DNA from: Rhizobium croatiense
GTDB taxonomy: Bacteria; Pseudomonadota; Alphaproteobacteria; Rhizobiales; Rhizobiaceae
Direction: 5' to 3'
Length of the DNA stretch: 64,000 nucleotides
NCBI RefSeq assembly: GCF_019793465.1
Contig: NZ_JAILYJ010000011.1
Coordinates: forward strand, 170,594-234,593
Position numbers and translations under genes: made by a program. Under the pieces are notes generated by a model. It ran no database searches and was not told the origin of the DNA. It saw nothing but the letters and a program-made list of their open reading frames with translations. Shown here piece after piece: positions 34,161 through 43,123 of this stretch; position 1 is the stretch's first letter, and each line of letters starts with the position of its first letter.

Positions 34161-35198
34161 TCAATTGGTATGTCCTGTTATATCCGCCTTGGGTTGCGGG
34201 CATGGGCCGCTGGAACCGCGCACGATCAGCGATCCGTCGACCGTTTCGTCTGCCGTGCCCGGCGGCTCCGCCAGCAGAAGGCTGACCGCGCGCCGTGCCA
34301 GCATGTCGGCCGGCTGGCGTATGGTCGTCAGCCGCGGCACCACCAGATTGGCGAGCGAAATGTCATCGAAACCGGTGACGGATAATTTTCGCGGCACGTC
34401 GATCTTGAGGTCGCGGGCCGCGCGTAATGCGCCGATAGCCTGCTGGTCGCTGGCGGCCGCGATCGCCGTCGGCCGGTCCTGCGCCGGGCGCGAAAGCAGG
34501 TTACGGGCAATTCTTTCGCCGGACTCGTAGTCGAATCTGCCGTAAGCGATTTCCAGGTCAACGGCTTCGCCGGTCTTGGCGAATCCGTCCATGCGGCTGA
34601 CGAAGGCCTCCTTGCGCATGCGCCCTGCTTCGGTGTCGGTCGGGCCGGCAATATAGGCAATGCGCCGGTGCCCCAACCCATAGAGATGATCGGCAATCAG
34701 CGTGGCCGCCTGCGCATGGTTGGTCGATACGAGGGGAAAAGTGCCGAAGCGCCGGTCGAGCGATATGACCGGGACCGAAGCGGGCAGATCAAGGCCGGAC
34801 CCATCGCTCGAAGCCACGACGATGATGCCGCGCACCGCCCGGTCGAGAAAGGCCGAAACGTGGCTCTGCTCCGCCTCGCTGTCGTTATGCGAGCTTGCCA
34901 GCATCAGGCTGTGCCCGCATTCGAGCGCCGCACGCTCAATGCTTGCCGCAAGCTGCGCAAAAAAGGGATTGGTGATGTCGGGAACGACGAGGCCGATGAC
35001 GTCGGTTCTGCTGGTGCGCAGGGCTCTTGCGGTGACGTTCGGCCGGTAGCCAAGCGCCGAAATGGCGTTGTTGACCTTTTCGCGCAGCACCGGCTTGACC
35101 GCGGCTTCGCCCGACAACACGCGCGAAACGGTGCCCACGGATACGCCCGCATGTTCGGCAACGTCCTTGACTGTCGGCATCTTCGCCATTTCTAACAT
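34161..35198 (-). CDS. LacI-family transcriptional regulator
   Basis: 345 aa (start may be 35189 or 35180; TVKDVAEHAGVSVGTVSRVL begins just after these). The LacI HTH and hinge (ALGYRPNVTARALRTSRT) are followed by a periplasmic-binding-protein type sugar domain (IGLVVPDITNPFFAQLA, GFDDISLANLVVPRLTTIRQP). It is inside the operon it most probably controls, eight bases after the second permease. The two 14-bp palindromes at 39057 and 39145 have the LacI/PurR CG-centred form and are its likely operators. Confidence 0.92.
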   Translation of the reverse strand: MLEMAKMPTVKDVAEHAGVSVGTVSRVLSGEAAVKPVLREKVNNAISALGYRPNVTARALRTSRTDVIGLVVPDITNPFFAQLAASIERAALECGHSLMLASSHNDSEAEQSHVSAFLDRAVRGIIVVASSDGSGLDLPASVPVISLDRRFGTFPLVSTNHAQAATLIADHLYGLGHRRIAYIAGPTDTEAGRMRKEAFVSRMDGFAKTGEAVDLEIAYGRFDYESGERIARNLLSRPAQDRPTAIAAASDQQAIGALRAARDLKIDVPRKLSVTGFDDISLANLVVPRLTTIRQPADMLARRAVSLLLAEPPGTADETVDGSLIVRGSSGPCPQPKADITGHTN

Positions 35199-35205
35199 CC
35201 CGCAG

Positions 35206-36117
35206 CTATTTTACGGCGCCCGCGGTCATCCCGGCGATGATATGCTTTTCCAGCACGACGCCGACGACGACCAGCGGCAGGATTCCGGCGGTGGAAAGGG
35301 CGGCCATCGACCACCAGTTGATGCCCTGGCTGCCTGTCTGGCTGGCAATCATCACCGGCAGCGTGTTGGTATTGGTGGAGGTCAGCAGCGCGGCGAAGAA
35401 ATATTCGTTCCAGCACAGGATCAGCGCCAGCAGGAAGGCGGCCACCATGCCCGGCAGAACCAGCGGCACGATGATGCGGGCAAACGCGCCCCAGACCGAC
35501 AGGCCATCGACCAGGGCTGCCTCTTCGAGCTCTACGGGTATGGTGGCGAACTGGTCGCGCATGATCCAGACGACGATCGGCAGGACCATCAGCGTATAAA
35601 CGGCGATCATGCCGGCATAAGTGTCGAGCAGCGCCAGTTCCTTGTAGAGAACCAGGAACGGCAGGGCGAGGACGACCGGCGGCATGATGAGCTGCGACAG
35701 GAAGAAAAAGGAGATGTCGGAATTGCGCATATGGCCGAACTTGTAGGAAAAGCGGCTGAGGCCGTAGGCCGCCAGCGATCCGAGCACGACCGCAAGAGCG
35801 GATGCCGTGACCGAGATGATGACGCTGTTCCAGAGCCGGCGCATGAATTCGTCCCGCACCGTCGATATCTGCGAGATGGTATCGGGAGAGAGCCCGAGCG
35901 AGCGCCAGCCGAGCCAGCTGGGCGTAAAATTGAACCAGGGGATCAGATTGCCGCGCATGACATCCGCCGCCGTCTTGAACGAGGTCGAAACCGTCCAGAA
36001 CAGCGGGAAGATGCAGACACATGCCCAGACGACGAGCAGGCCGTAGACGGCAAAACGCATGGCCCACCAACGAATGCGCTGGCCCCGCCCGTATTTCTCG
36101 AAATCGATGCGAACCAT
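35206..36117 (-). CDS. CUT1 sugar ABC transporter permease (MalG-like)
   Basis: 303 aa from ATG 36117; a longer open frame upstream is the shadow of the other permease. Six helices, and the EAA loop ELEEAALVDGLSVWGAFARIIVPLVLPG (quoted shorter: EEAALVDGLSVWGAFARIIV) that docks to a MalK-type ATPase. The start overlaps the partner permease stop by one base (TGATG). Confidence 0.92.
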   Translation of the reverse strand: MVRIDFEKYGRGQRIRWWAMRFAVYGLLVVWACVCIFPLFWTVSTSFKTAADVMRGNLIPWFNFTPSWLGWRSLGLSPDTISQISTVRDEFMRRLWNSVIISVTASALAVVLGSLAAYGLSRFSYKFGHMRNSDISFFFLSQLIMPPVVLALPFLVLYKELALLDTYAGMIAVYTLMVLPIVVWIMRDQFATIPVELEEAALVDGLSVWGAFARIIVPLVLPGMVAAFLLALILCWNEYFFAALLTSTNTNTLPVMIASQTGSQGINWWSMAALSTAGILPLVVVGVVLEKHIIAGMTAGAVK

Positions 36118-37235
36118 CAGAGCCTTCCTGTCATCCGCTTCACGATACGGTCGGAAATCTTCATCAACCCCGTCATCCCAACGACGATGATCACCAGATA
36201 GACGAGCGCGAGCAGCGTCCCGTAGCCGACATTCGAACGGTCGCGGTATTCGCGATAGATGAAACTGGTGACGGAATCGGTCGCGCCGCCCGGGCCTCCC
36301 GATGTCACGGTAATGATGATGTCGGCGAGCTTGAGCTTGAAGATAATGCGGATCATCACCGCCGTGACCGACACCGGCAGCATCAGCGGGAAAATGACCT
36401 GCCAGAAGCGCTGCCAGCGGGTGGCGCCATCGACTTCGGCCGCCTCCAGCACCTCCCGGGACAAGGCCTGCAATCCGGCAAGCAGCATGATCATCATGAA
36501 GGGAATGAAGGTCCAGGCATCCATGATCATGATCGAAAGCCGCGCCGTCAGCGGATCGCCGAAAAAGGAAGGGTTTTCCCAGCCGAGCCAGCGGGCCAGG
36601 CGCGCGATCGGGCCGAAACGGGTCTCCAGCATCGACTTGCCGACCATCCAGCTCACCGCGACCGGCGACAGCATCAAGGGGACGAGGAAGGTCACCCGCC
36701 AGAATTTCCGGGCAAGGATTTCCTGGTTGAGGAGCAGCGCCAGGCCGAATGCGATCGCATATTCCACGACGATCGCCAGGGAATAAAGGATCATGTTGAG
36801 CAAGGCGTTGGCATAGAACGGGTCGGCGATCATCCGTCGCACGTTGTCGAGCCCGTTGAAGCGCCGCCCGGCAGAAGAGGCGAGGTTCCAATCGGAAAAG
36901 CCGATCCAGAGCGCAAAGAGCAGTGGGAAGACCACCATCGACACGACGAAAAGCGCGGCCGGCAGAACAAAGAGCGCCTTCTTGCCGGCCTCGCCGTAAA
37001 TGACGACGCGCGTGACGCAAAGAACCGCGGCCCAGAGGAAATAAGCATAGAGGACGGGCCGCCAGTTCGCAAAACCCCATTCGGTCCAGCCCAGTTCATG
37101 GACCCCCTGCAAGACAAAGGACGCCATGAACCATGCGGCGCTGAGCCACAGAGCCGCGCGGCCCCAGAAACGGCGGCTCGCGGAAATGGAGCCGGCTTCG
37201 ACCGTGTGCAGCAGGTCGCCTTCGACTGTCGACAT
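36117..37235 (-). CDS. CUT1 sugar ABC transporter permease (MalF-like)
   Basis: 372 aa, longer than the usual ~300 because of an extra N-terminal pair of helices (about residues 27-75) before the common core. The EAA loop is LEAAEVDGATRWQRFWQVIFPLM. It works with the 303-aa permease and the 546-aa binding protein. A very long plus-strand open frame across this gene is a shadow with no domain content. Confidence 0.92.
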   Translation of the reverse strand: MSTVEGDLLHTVEAGSISASRRFWGRAALWLSAAWFMASFVLQGVHELGWTEWGFANWRPVLYAYFLWAAVLCVTRVVIYGEAGKKALFVLPAALFVVSMVVFPLLFALWIGFSDWNLASSAGRRFNGLDNVRRMIADPFYANALLNMILYSLAIVVEYAIAFGLALLLNQEILARKFWRVTFLVPLMLSPVAVSWMVGKSMLETRFGPIARLARWLGWENPSFFGDPLTARLSIMIMDAWTFIPFMMIMLLAGLQALSREVLEAAEVDGATRWQRFWQVIFPLMLPVSVTAVMIRIIFKLKLADIIITVTSGGPGGATDSVTSFIYREYRDRSNVGYGTLLALVYLVIIVVGMTGLMKISDRIVKRMTGRL

Positions 37236-37307
37236 GATATTCCTCGCCCGGATAGAAAAGGCGCCGGCGGAATCGCTTCCGATCCACCGGCGCGTTTGGT
37301 CAGAGGC

Positions 37308-38948
37308 TTAGAGCCCGAGGCTCGCCCGATAGAGTTTCAGCTGGCTGTCGCGGCCGATCTGGTCGGTGATCTTTTCCCAGGCCGCCGCAATCGCATCGGC
37401 GGTCTCCTGCGCCGACTTGTACTGTCCGGCAAATCCCTTCGCCAATTCGTCCTCGGCGACGGAGTAATATTGGAAGATACCGGGGATGCGCGGTTCGATC
37501 GCGGCGTTCGGATGGTTGTAGCTGTCGGCATTCGAACCCAGATAGTCCTCGATATAGGCGCGGTCGTAACCTGCCTTTTCCCATTCGTCGTAGTTGAAGT
37601 TCGACTGACGGTAGGGCTGGAAGCCGGACGGATAGGCCGACGTCCACAGCGACAGATCCTTGCCGCCGAGATGGGCGGCGGCGGACCAGGCCGCCTTGCG
37701 TTTCTTCTCGTCGCTGGAGACCCGCTTGGTGACGTAGATGCCCCAGCCGAGATAGGCCATGTTGGGCGCTTCGTTATACTTGTCTTCCCATTGCCCGGTC
37801 TTGCGGTTGTAGACCCGGTTGGAGCCGCGGTTGATGCCGAAGCCGACCACATCGCCGACGACCGAAGTGTCCGAGGTGCGCGCGCCGGAGCCGACGTCGC
37901 CCCACCACATCAGCATTGCGCCGGTGCCGGCCAGGAACTGCGAGAAGGCGGTGGTGCCGGGGTCGGCATTGATCTGATCGGCCGGATAGGCCTTGGCCGC
38001 GATCAGATCCAGCACGTCCTGGATCGCCTGGACCCATGCGGGATTATTGACCAGCGGCTTCATGTTGTCAGGATCGAACAGCCAGGCCGGGTCGCCCGGA
38101 TATTTGGCATAGGCGGTCGCGCGGTTCTCGATGAAATAGAAGCCGAAACCACCCCAGCCCTTGAGCGGATCGAGATAGCCGTAGGCCGGCTGGCCGGTCA
38201 GCGGATCGGTTTTGCCGATCAGCGCCTTGGATGCTGCGTTGACCTCCTGCCAGGTCTTCGGCGGTTCGGCCATGCCGCTGATCGAGCCTTCGCCGAAGTA
38301 ATCCTTGCGGTAGGCGAAGGTGTGGCAGTCGCCGTCGATCGTCACGCGATAGGTCTTGCCGTCCCAGGTGCCGACCGGGGGCTTCAGGTAGCTCACCAGG
38401 TCGTCGGCTTCGATCTGCTTTGCCGCCCAGTCGGGCATCTCGTCCAGAAGCCCGCGTCCGGCTGTGTCGCCTTCGAAGGGTGCGCCCATTTCCAGAATGT
38501 CGAAATCAACCGTGCCGGTCGCGATCGACTGCTGAAGGCGGGCATTGTAGTCGGCTTGCGCAAGGTCGATCCAGTTGATCTTGGCGCCGGTATAGGCTTC
38601 CCACGGCTTCAGGAAGCCGCGGAACAGGAAGTTGTGCAGATTCTGGTTGTTGAGCCCCATGAAGGTCAGCTCGACACCTGTGAATTCGCCCTGCTTGACA
38701 TTGGCCTTGGTCGGGCCGAGGCAGAGTTCGCCGACCTTCTGCCAGTCTGCATCCGTTGGCGAGCCCTTGCCGACCCCCGGTATCTGCAGGATCTGGGCGC
38801 GCAGATCATCGGCAGCGAACGCCATGCCGGGAATTCCGCCGACCGCGCCGGACAGGCCGAGCAGTGCTGCTGCACTCGCCGTTCCGCGCAGAACGTCGCG
38901 GCGGCTTGCCTGACGGCGCATCAGTGCATCGTATATTTCGACTTTCAT
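37308..38948 (-). CDS. CUT1-type sugar ABC substrate-binding protein
   Basis: 546 aa from ATG 38948 (GAGGAGGAAGAC before it); an extra in-frame ATG at 38963 lies in that leader. Tat signal SRRDVLRGTASAAALLGLSG. The mature protein is a family-1 solute-binding fold (GVELTFMGLNNQ; DFDILEMGAPFEGDTAGRG; GTGAMLMWWGDVGSGA), larger than the typical 430 aa. First gene of the minus-strand operon; nearest operator centre is 115 bp upstream of its start. Confidence 0.9.
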   Translation of the reverse strand: MKVEIYDALMRRQASRRDVLRGTASAAALLGLSGAVGGIPGMAFAADDLRAQILQIPGVGKGSPTDADWQKVGELCLGPTKANVKQGEFTGVELTFMGLNNQNLHNFLFRGFLKPWEAYTGAKINWIDLAQADYNARLQQSIATGTVDFDILEMGAPFEGDTAGRGLLDEMPDWAAKQIEADDLVSYLKPPVGTWDGKTYRVTIDGDCHTFAYRKDYFGEGSISGMAEPPKTWQEVNAASKALIGKTDPLTGQPAYGYLDPLKGWGGFGFYFIENRATAYAKYPGDPAWLFDPDNMKPLVNNPAWVQAIQDVLDLIAAKAYPADQINADPGTTAFSQFLAGTGAMLMWWGDVGSGARTSDTSVVGDVVGFGINRGSNRVYNRKTGQWEDKYNEAPNMAYLGWGIYVTKRVSSDEKKRKAAWSAAAHLGGKDLSLWTSAYPSGFQPYRQSNFNYDEWEKAGYDRAYIEDYLGSNADSYNHPNAAIEPRIPGIFQYYSVAEDELAKGFAGQYKSAQETADAIAAAWEKITDQIGRDSQLKLYRASLGL

Positions 38949-39056
38949 GTCTTCCTCCTCCACGCTTCGTTAGGCTGCTGCCAGCCGGTCTTTCCGAACT
39001 GGTTCCGGTCCGATTTTTGGACTGGTCTCGTGCAGAACTATCTGGTAAGCAAGAAA

Positions 39057-39070
39057 ATGAAACGTTTCAT
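39057..39070. promoter_or_regulatory. LacI-family operator 1
   Basis: Perfect palindrome ATGAAACGTTTCAT with the central CG typical of LacI/PurR-family sites, located on the side of the minus-strand operon. A second identical copy lies 88 bp away. Confidence 0.8.
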
Positions 39071-39144
39071 AATTCTTGCTTGAAACCGCTCCTCTCGGTC
39101 TCGCCATCGAGCATTAGACGGCAAGCGGCAAAAGTCAACAAGAA

Positions 39145-39158
39145 ATGAAACGTTTCAT
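39145..39158. promoter_or_regulatory. LacI-family operator 2
   Basis: Identical ATGAAACGTTTCAT, 133 bp before the ATPase start on the plus strand. The distance of 88 bp from operator 1 (about eight helical turns) would allow looping by a tetrameric or paired regulator, coordinating both directions. Confidence 0.8.
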
Positions 39159-39290
39159 GGAGGAGGTCTCACGGTCTCTCGGGCCGCGGCGCGACGCGGT
39201 TGCCTCGAGCCCGATGCCGTGGATATTGTCAAGCGACGCATATCCCTTGGGATTGCCCCTGGGGTGGGCCGAAAAGCGATTGGGAGGCAT

Positions 39291-40358
39291 ATGGCTGAGG
39301 TCAATATTTCGGAGGCGCGCAAGGCCTACGGCGCCTTAAATATCCTGCACGGCGTCGATATCGAAATTCGCGACGGTGAGTTCGTGGTGCTGGTCGGCCC
39401 GTCCGGCTGCGGTAAGTCGACTTTGCTGCGCATGGTCGCCGGCCTCGAAAGCATCACCGGCGGCACCATCTCGATCGGCGGAAAGGTCGTCAACAATCTG
39501 CCGCCGAAGGACCGCGACATTGCGATGGTCTTCCAGAGCTACGCGCTCTATCCGCACAAGACCGTTGCCGAAAACATGGTCTTTGCGCTACGCCTGCAGA
39601 AGCAGCCGGCCGATGTCATCAAACAACGGCTGCAGGCGGCGGCCGAAACCCTCGACCTCGTGCCCTATCTTGACCGCTATCCACGCCAGCTTTCCGGCGG
39701 CCAGCGGCAACGCGTGGCGATGGGCCGCGCCATTGTCAGGTCGCCGCAGGTCTTCCTGTTCGACGAGCCTCTGTCGAACCTCGACGCCAAGCTGCGCGTG
39801 CAGATGCGCAAGGAGATCAAGGAGCTCCACCAACGGCTGAAAACCACGACGATCTATGTCACCCACGACCAGGTCGAAGCGATGACCATGGCCGACAAGA
39901 TCGTGGTCATGCAGGGCGGCAAGATCGAGCAGACCGGAACGCCCCTGGAACTCTACGATCGTCCGCGCAACACGTTCGTGGCGACCTTCATCGGCTCGCC
40001 GTCGATGAATCTGCTGAAAGGCCGCTACAAGGCCGATGGTGCGGTGTTCGTCACCGAGACCGGCGACGAGATTGCGCTCGGTTTCACGCCGGAGGCGTCC
40101 GATGGACAGGCCGTGCTTCTCGGCGTGCGGCCCGAACATCTGTCCCTCAGCCCGGGCGGCCTGGAAACGACCGTCAACGTCACCGAACCCACCGGCCACG
40201 AGACGATGGTGTTTCTGCGCTACGGCTCCGGCGAGCTTGTCGCGGTGCTGTCCGAACGTCACGATTTCGAGCCGGGGCAAGTCGTGACGATAGCGGCTCG
40301 GCCGGGCAAGCTTCATCTGTTTGACGCGGAATCCGGCAAGACGCTCCGGCGGGATTGA
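39291..40358 (+). CDS. MalK/UgpC-type ABC transporter ATP-binding protein
   Basis: 355 aa from ATG 39291 with GGGAGGC upstream; earlier in-frame ATG at 39219 lacks a site. Walker A GPSGCGKST, signature LSGGQRQRVAMGRAI, Walker B VFLFDEPLSNLD, His in VTHD, and the C-terminal OB-like regulatory domain (GVRPEHLSL). It faces away from the binding-protein/permease operon but is the only MalK-type ATPase near, so it most probably energises that importer. Confidence 0.92.
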   Translation: MAEVNISEARKAYGALNILHGVDIEIRDGEFVVLVGPSGCGKSTLLRMVAGLESITGGTISIGGKVVNNLPPKDRDIAMVFQSYALYPHKTVAENMVFALRLQKQPADVIKQRLQAAAETLDLVPYLDRYPRQLSGGQRQRVAMGRAIVRSPQVFLFDEPLSNLDAKLRVQMRKEIKELHQRLKTTTIYVTHDQVEAMTMADKIVVMQGGKIEQTGTPLELYDRPRNTFVATFIGSPSMNLLKGRYKADGAVFVTETGDEIALGFTPEASDGQAVLLGVRPEHLSLSPGGLETTVNVTEPTGHETMVFLRYGSGELVAVLSERHDFEPGQVVTIAARPGKLHLFDAESGKTLRRD

Positions 40359-40564
40359 ATTTTGGCGTCTCGTCGATCTGCGGGCCTAGCGGTAAAATAG
40401 CCCATGGTCTCCGCAGTCTCGACAATGCAGCCCGGCCTTGCTTGACCTTCGTCAAAGCGAGACCGATTTACACCTTGTAAGCTGCTTCTTCACATAAGAG
40501 TGGCCGTGGACTTGCGATATGGAATTTCAGCGAGCGGAGGCCTATCATCGGTTTGGAGGCTTAG

Positions 40565-40891
40565 ATGCTTTCGACAGAGCGAGATTTAAAGCGGGGCGGT
40601 GAGCGTTTTCCCATTCCTTCGCAAGGCGAAGTCGAAGGCAGGCTTTTGATGTTCGAAGTGGTTGCCGTCACCTGCCTGCAGGAGCTTCTCGCAAAAACGG
40701 ATCCGCATCTGCTTTTCAGGCTTCGCCGAAAGCTCATTCGCAATTTGAAGGAGAAGTGCGCGCCGTTGAAGCTCTGTGCAGACGACGAAAGGGCAGCAAA
40801 AGAGTTCGCGCTCCAGCTGTTCAGCGCCGCTCTGGAAGCGGCAGAAGCCGAGGTTCGAACCGGTAGCCAAAATCCGCAGAAGACCCGCTAG
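40565..40891 (+). CDS. Conserved small protein of unknown function
   Basis: 108 aa with GGAGGC upstream of the ATG. The middle (LLMFEVVAVTCLQELLAKTDPHLLFRLRRKLI in parts) is helical and amphipathic with many Arg/Lys/Glu; no signal peptide, membrane segment or family motif is visible. An antisense frame of similar size exists on the minus strand (40586-40906), but the plus frame has the ribosome site. Isolated gene between a sugar ATPase and the DUF4010 gene. Confidence 0.5.
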   Translation: MLSTERDLKRGGERFPIPSQGEVEGRLLMFEVVAVTCLQELLAKTDPHLLFRLRRKLIRNLKEKCAPLKLCADDERAAKEFALQLFSAALEAAEAEVRTGSQNPQKTR

Positions 40892-41042
40892 AAACAACCG
40901 CTCCATCTCATCTTCGCCCTACAATGAAGAGGGCCGCCTGTGGGTGGGTTCCAGGAAGATGGATTGAAATAGACGGTTGTCACGACATATCGAATAGAAG
41001 TCTCCTCAGAGGCCAGACGACTGGCGGTACCTGGATCCGCGC

Positions 41043-42310
41043 ATGATGACATCGATCATGATGGCCGATGCATTCCAACGTCTCAGCCTCGCGCTGGCGA
41101 TCGGCATTCTCGTCGGTATCGAGCGCGGATGGCGCGGGCGCGAGGCCGCACCGGGCAAGAGGGTGGCCGGTATCCGCACCTATGGCCTCTCAAGCTTCCT
41201 CGGCGGCTTTTGCGGTTTCCTGCAGCCCATTCACGGGGCCGATCCTGCCGACGGCCATCTTCGCATTTTTCTGTATCACGATCCTTGGCTTCAGCGGCGT
41301 GCAGGCACCTGCGCGAGCGGGACTACAGCGCGACCGGCGCCATCGCCGCGATAACGGTTTTTGCGCTCGGCTTCGGCGCCGTCGTCGCGGACATGACGAC
41401 GACCGCGGCGAGTGCGGTCGCCATGACGGCACTTTTGGCGGCGCGGGAGCCGCTGCACGGATTTCTGCGGAAGCTGACCTGGCTCGAGCTGAGAGCCGCC
41501 TTGATCTTGCTGACGATGACGGTCGTCATTCTTCCAATTCTTCCCAATGAGGCCGTCGATCCCTGGCAGATGATCAATCCCTTCGAGCTGTGGATGCTGA
41601 CCATATTCGTGGCAGCGGTTTCATTTGCGGGCTATGTGATGATCAAGCTCAGCGACGCCAGGGCCGGACTGCTGCTGACGGGTGCCTGCGGCGGTATCGT
41701 CTCCTCGACGGCCCTGACGCTTTCCTTCGCGCGTCAATCGAAGCAGATGTCGGCGCTCTCGCCGCTGCTTTCGGCCGGAGCGATGCTGGCGGGGGCCGTA
41801 TCCTTGAGCCGGGTGCTATTGATCTGCAGCGTCATCGCACCACCAGCGGTGCTGATGGAGCTTGCGGCATTCCTCGGACCAGCTGCCGCGGTGCTCGCCA
41901 TCGGCGGCGGCCTCGCCGGCTTCTCGCCGCGCTCCGACGACGGTCCCGACTTTTCACCGAAAAATCCGTTGGAGGTGATGGTCGTATTGCGCTTTGCTCT
42001 TCTGCTCGCCGTCGTGACCATCGTGACGCGCGCGACGTTGGCATACTTCGGAACGCAGTCGCTGCTCGCCGTTGCCTTCATCACGGACCTGGGCGATCTT
42101 GACGCGATAACCCTGTCGATTGCGAAGCTCCCGTCGTCAAATGTGCCGGCGGATGCGGCCGCGCATGCGATCGCGGTCGCCGCCTTCGCCAATCTTCTTG
42201 CGAAAACCGTTCTCGCGGGGATCGCGGGAAGCTTGGGCTATGTGGTTCGGCTGGGCGTCGTGAGTGGTATTGCAACGCTCGCCGGCGTTGCCGGCTTGCT
42301 GCTGACCTAA
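41043..42310 (+). pseudogene. MgtC/SapB-DUF4010 membrane protein with two frameshifts
   Basis: The N-terminus LALAIGILVGIERGWRGREA and KRVAGIRTYGLSSFLGGFCG is in the frame starting 41043. At about 41238 (run of Gs in CACGGGGCC) the sense continues one frame over as GPILPTAIFAFFCITILGFS. Near 41298 it shifts again to RHLRERDYSATGAIAAITVF and stays open to 42310. Together they spell a normal ~420-aa DUF4010 protein: MgtC-like N-terminal helices and ten or so transmembrane segments. Each shift equals one extra base in a G-rich spot, so sequencing error is a serious alternative to inactivation. Its stop codon overlaps the palindromic repeat at 42308. Confidence 0.8.
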
Positions 42311-42349
42311 AGCGCGTCGCATCAAATTTGATTCATGCGACGCGCTTTA
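42308..42349. repeat. Palindromic intergenic repeat, copy 1 (possible terminator)
   Basis: Arms AAAGCGCGTCGCAT and ATGCGACGCGCTTT pair perfectly over 14 bp around a 12-base loop (CAAATTTGATTC). The same 42 bases recur at 48954-48995. It overlaps the DUF4010 stop and lies between convergent genes, so it may also end transcription from both sides. Confidence 0.85.
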
Positions 42350-42374
42350 CTCTTTACCTCTGCTCGAAACCTCC

Positions 42375-42959
42375 TCAGCCGAGGCCGCTCAAGAACTCTT
42401 CCGTCTCCATGAGTTCCAGCTGGACGGAAAATCGATCGTGCAGCAGTTCCAGCGACGCGTCATAAGTGTCGTCGGCGCTGCTGCAGACGGCGTCCTTCAG
42501 CACGATAACGCGATAGGCAAGATCGATGGCGCCAAGCGTCGTGGCGAGCACGCAGACATCCGTTTCCCCGCCGGTGATCACAAGGGTATCGACCCGCTCC
42601 GACTGAAGATTCGCATGGAGGCGGCCGTCGATCCAGGGCGAATAGGTGCGTTTGTCGAAGTATCGCGCCGGCGGAACAAGCGAGGCCAGCGTAGACGGCA
42701 GATCGACGAGCTCGGGCGGCAGGTGCTCGCCCGTCATCATCCACCATTTCTGGTAATAGTCGCGCCATTTTCCCGGCATCGCATCCGGATGCTGAGGCGG
42801 GACGAAGCGGGTAAAAATCGTCCGGGACGGATGCCGGCCGGCAAGCTCCTCGATCTGTGCAGAGATCCGAACCATCCAGGGCACGTGCCATGGGGTGTCT
42901 TCGGCAAACATGCGCTGCATGTCGACGCAAAGGTGCCGCCACTCGCCGATCCCGCCCAT
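42375..42959 (-). CDS. Isochorismatase-like cysteine hydrolase
   Basis: 194 aa. The catalytic triad of the family can be placed: Asp in LCVDMQRMF, Lys in YFDKRTYSPW and Cys in GGETDVCVLATT, with the cis-peptide before VCVL. Members hydrolyse amides such as nicotinamide, N-carbamoyl compounds or oxamate. No operon partner: neighbours are the DUF4010 gene (convergent) and the GGDEF-EAL gene. Substrate not assignable. Confidence 0.87.
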   Translation of the reverse strand: MGGIGEWRHLCVDMQRMFAEDTPWHVPWMVRISAQIEELAGRHPSRTIFTRFVPPQHPDAMPGKWRDYYQKWWMMTGEHLPPELVDLPSTLASLVPPARYFDKRTYSPWIDGRLHANLQSERVDTLVITGGETDVCVLATTLGAIDLAYRVIVLKDAVCSSADDTYDASLELLHDRFSVQLELMETEEFLSGLG

Positions 42960-43047
42960 CAGATCCTCCCTTCATCTTCGGGCCTCAACCGCTGCCCGCA
43001 ACGAAAGTTCCCGACTGATGGAAGATCAAAGACTCTCAAGGATGTCG

Positions 43048-43123
43048 CGCAAAACCGGGCAGCGGTTTTGCGTAAAACAAAATTTAAGGAAGCGAATCTG
43101 AAAGCTCGCGACGCGCTTTTAGG
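43048..43123. repeat. Composite intergenic repeat (RIME-like mosaic)
   Basis: Two parts. CGCAAAACCG (43048-43057) pairs with CGGTTTTGCG (43063-43072). Sixteen bases later, AGGAAGCGAATCTGAAAGCT and CGCGACGCGCTTTTAGG (43088-43123) share the arm CGACGCGCTTT with the 42-bp palindromes. The second part overlaps the stop of the GGDEF-EAL gene. The arrangement resembles the rhizobial intergenic mosaic elements. Confidence 0.55.

Larger units (their letters stand above)
38949..39290. promoter_or_regulatory. Divergent control region of the LacI-regulated sugar operon
   Basis: 342 bp between divergent starts with no supported gene (a 64-codon frame from 39145 starts inside an operator and has no domain). 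It carries two identical 14-bp operators 88 bp apart. The left one is flanked by the inverted arms AAGCAAGAA (39047-39055) and TTCTTGCTT (39073-39081), giving an extended dyad of 35 bp. Confidence 0.7.

Noticed and set aside
35206..37080. 624-codon frame as a fused permease
   Set aside because: The first half is an out-of-frame shadow of the MalF-like gene; only the part after 36117 is a permease.
36021..39083. 1020-codon plus-strand open frame across the CUT1 operon
   Set aside because: It is antisense to the permease and binding-protein genes, is very rich in Arg, His, Asp and Gly, and has no domain; a GC-skew shadow.
39145..39339. 64-codon frame beginning in operator 2
   Set aside because: No domain, starts within a palindrome, and ends inside the ATPase gene in another frame.
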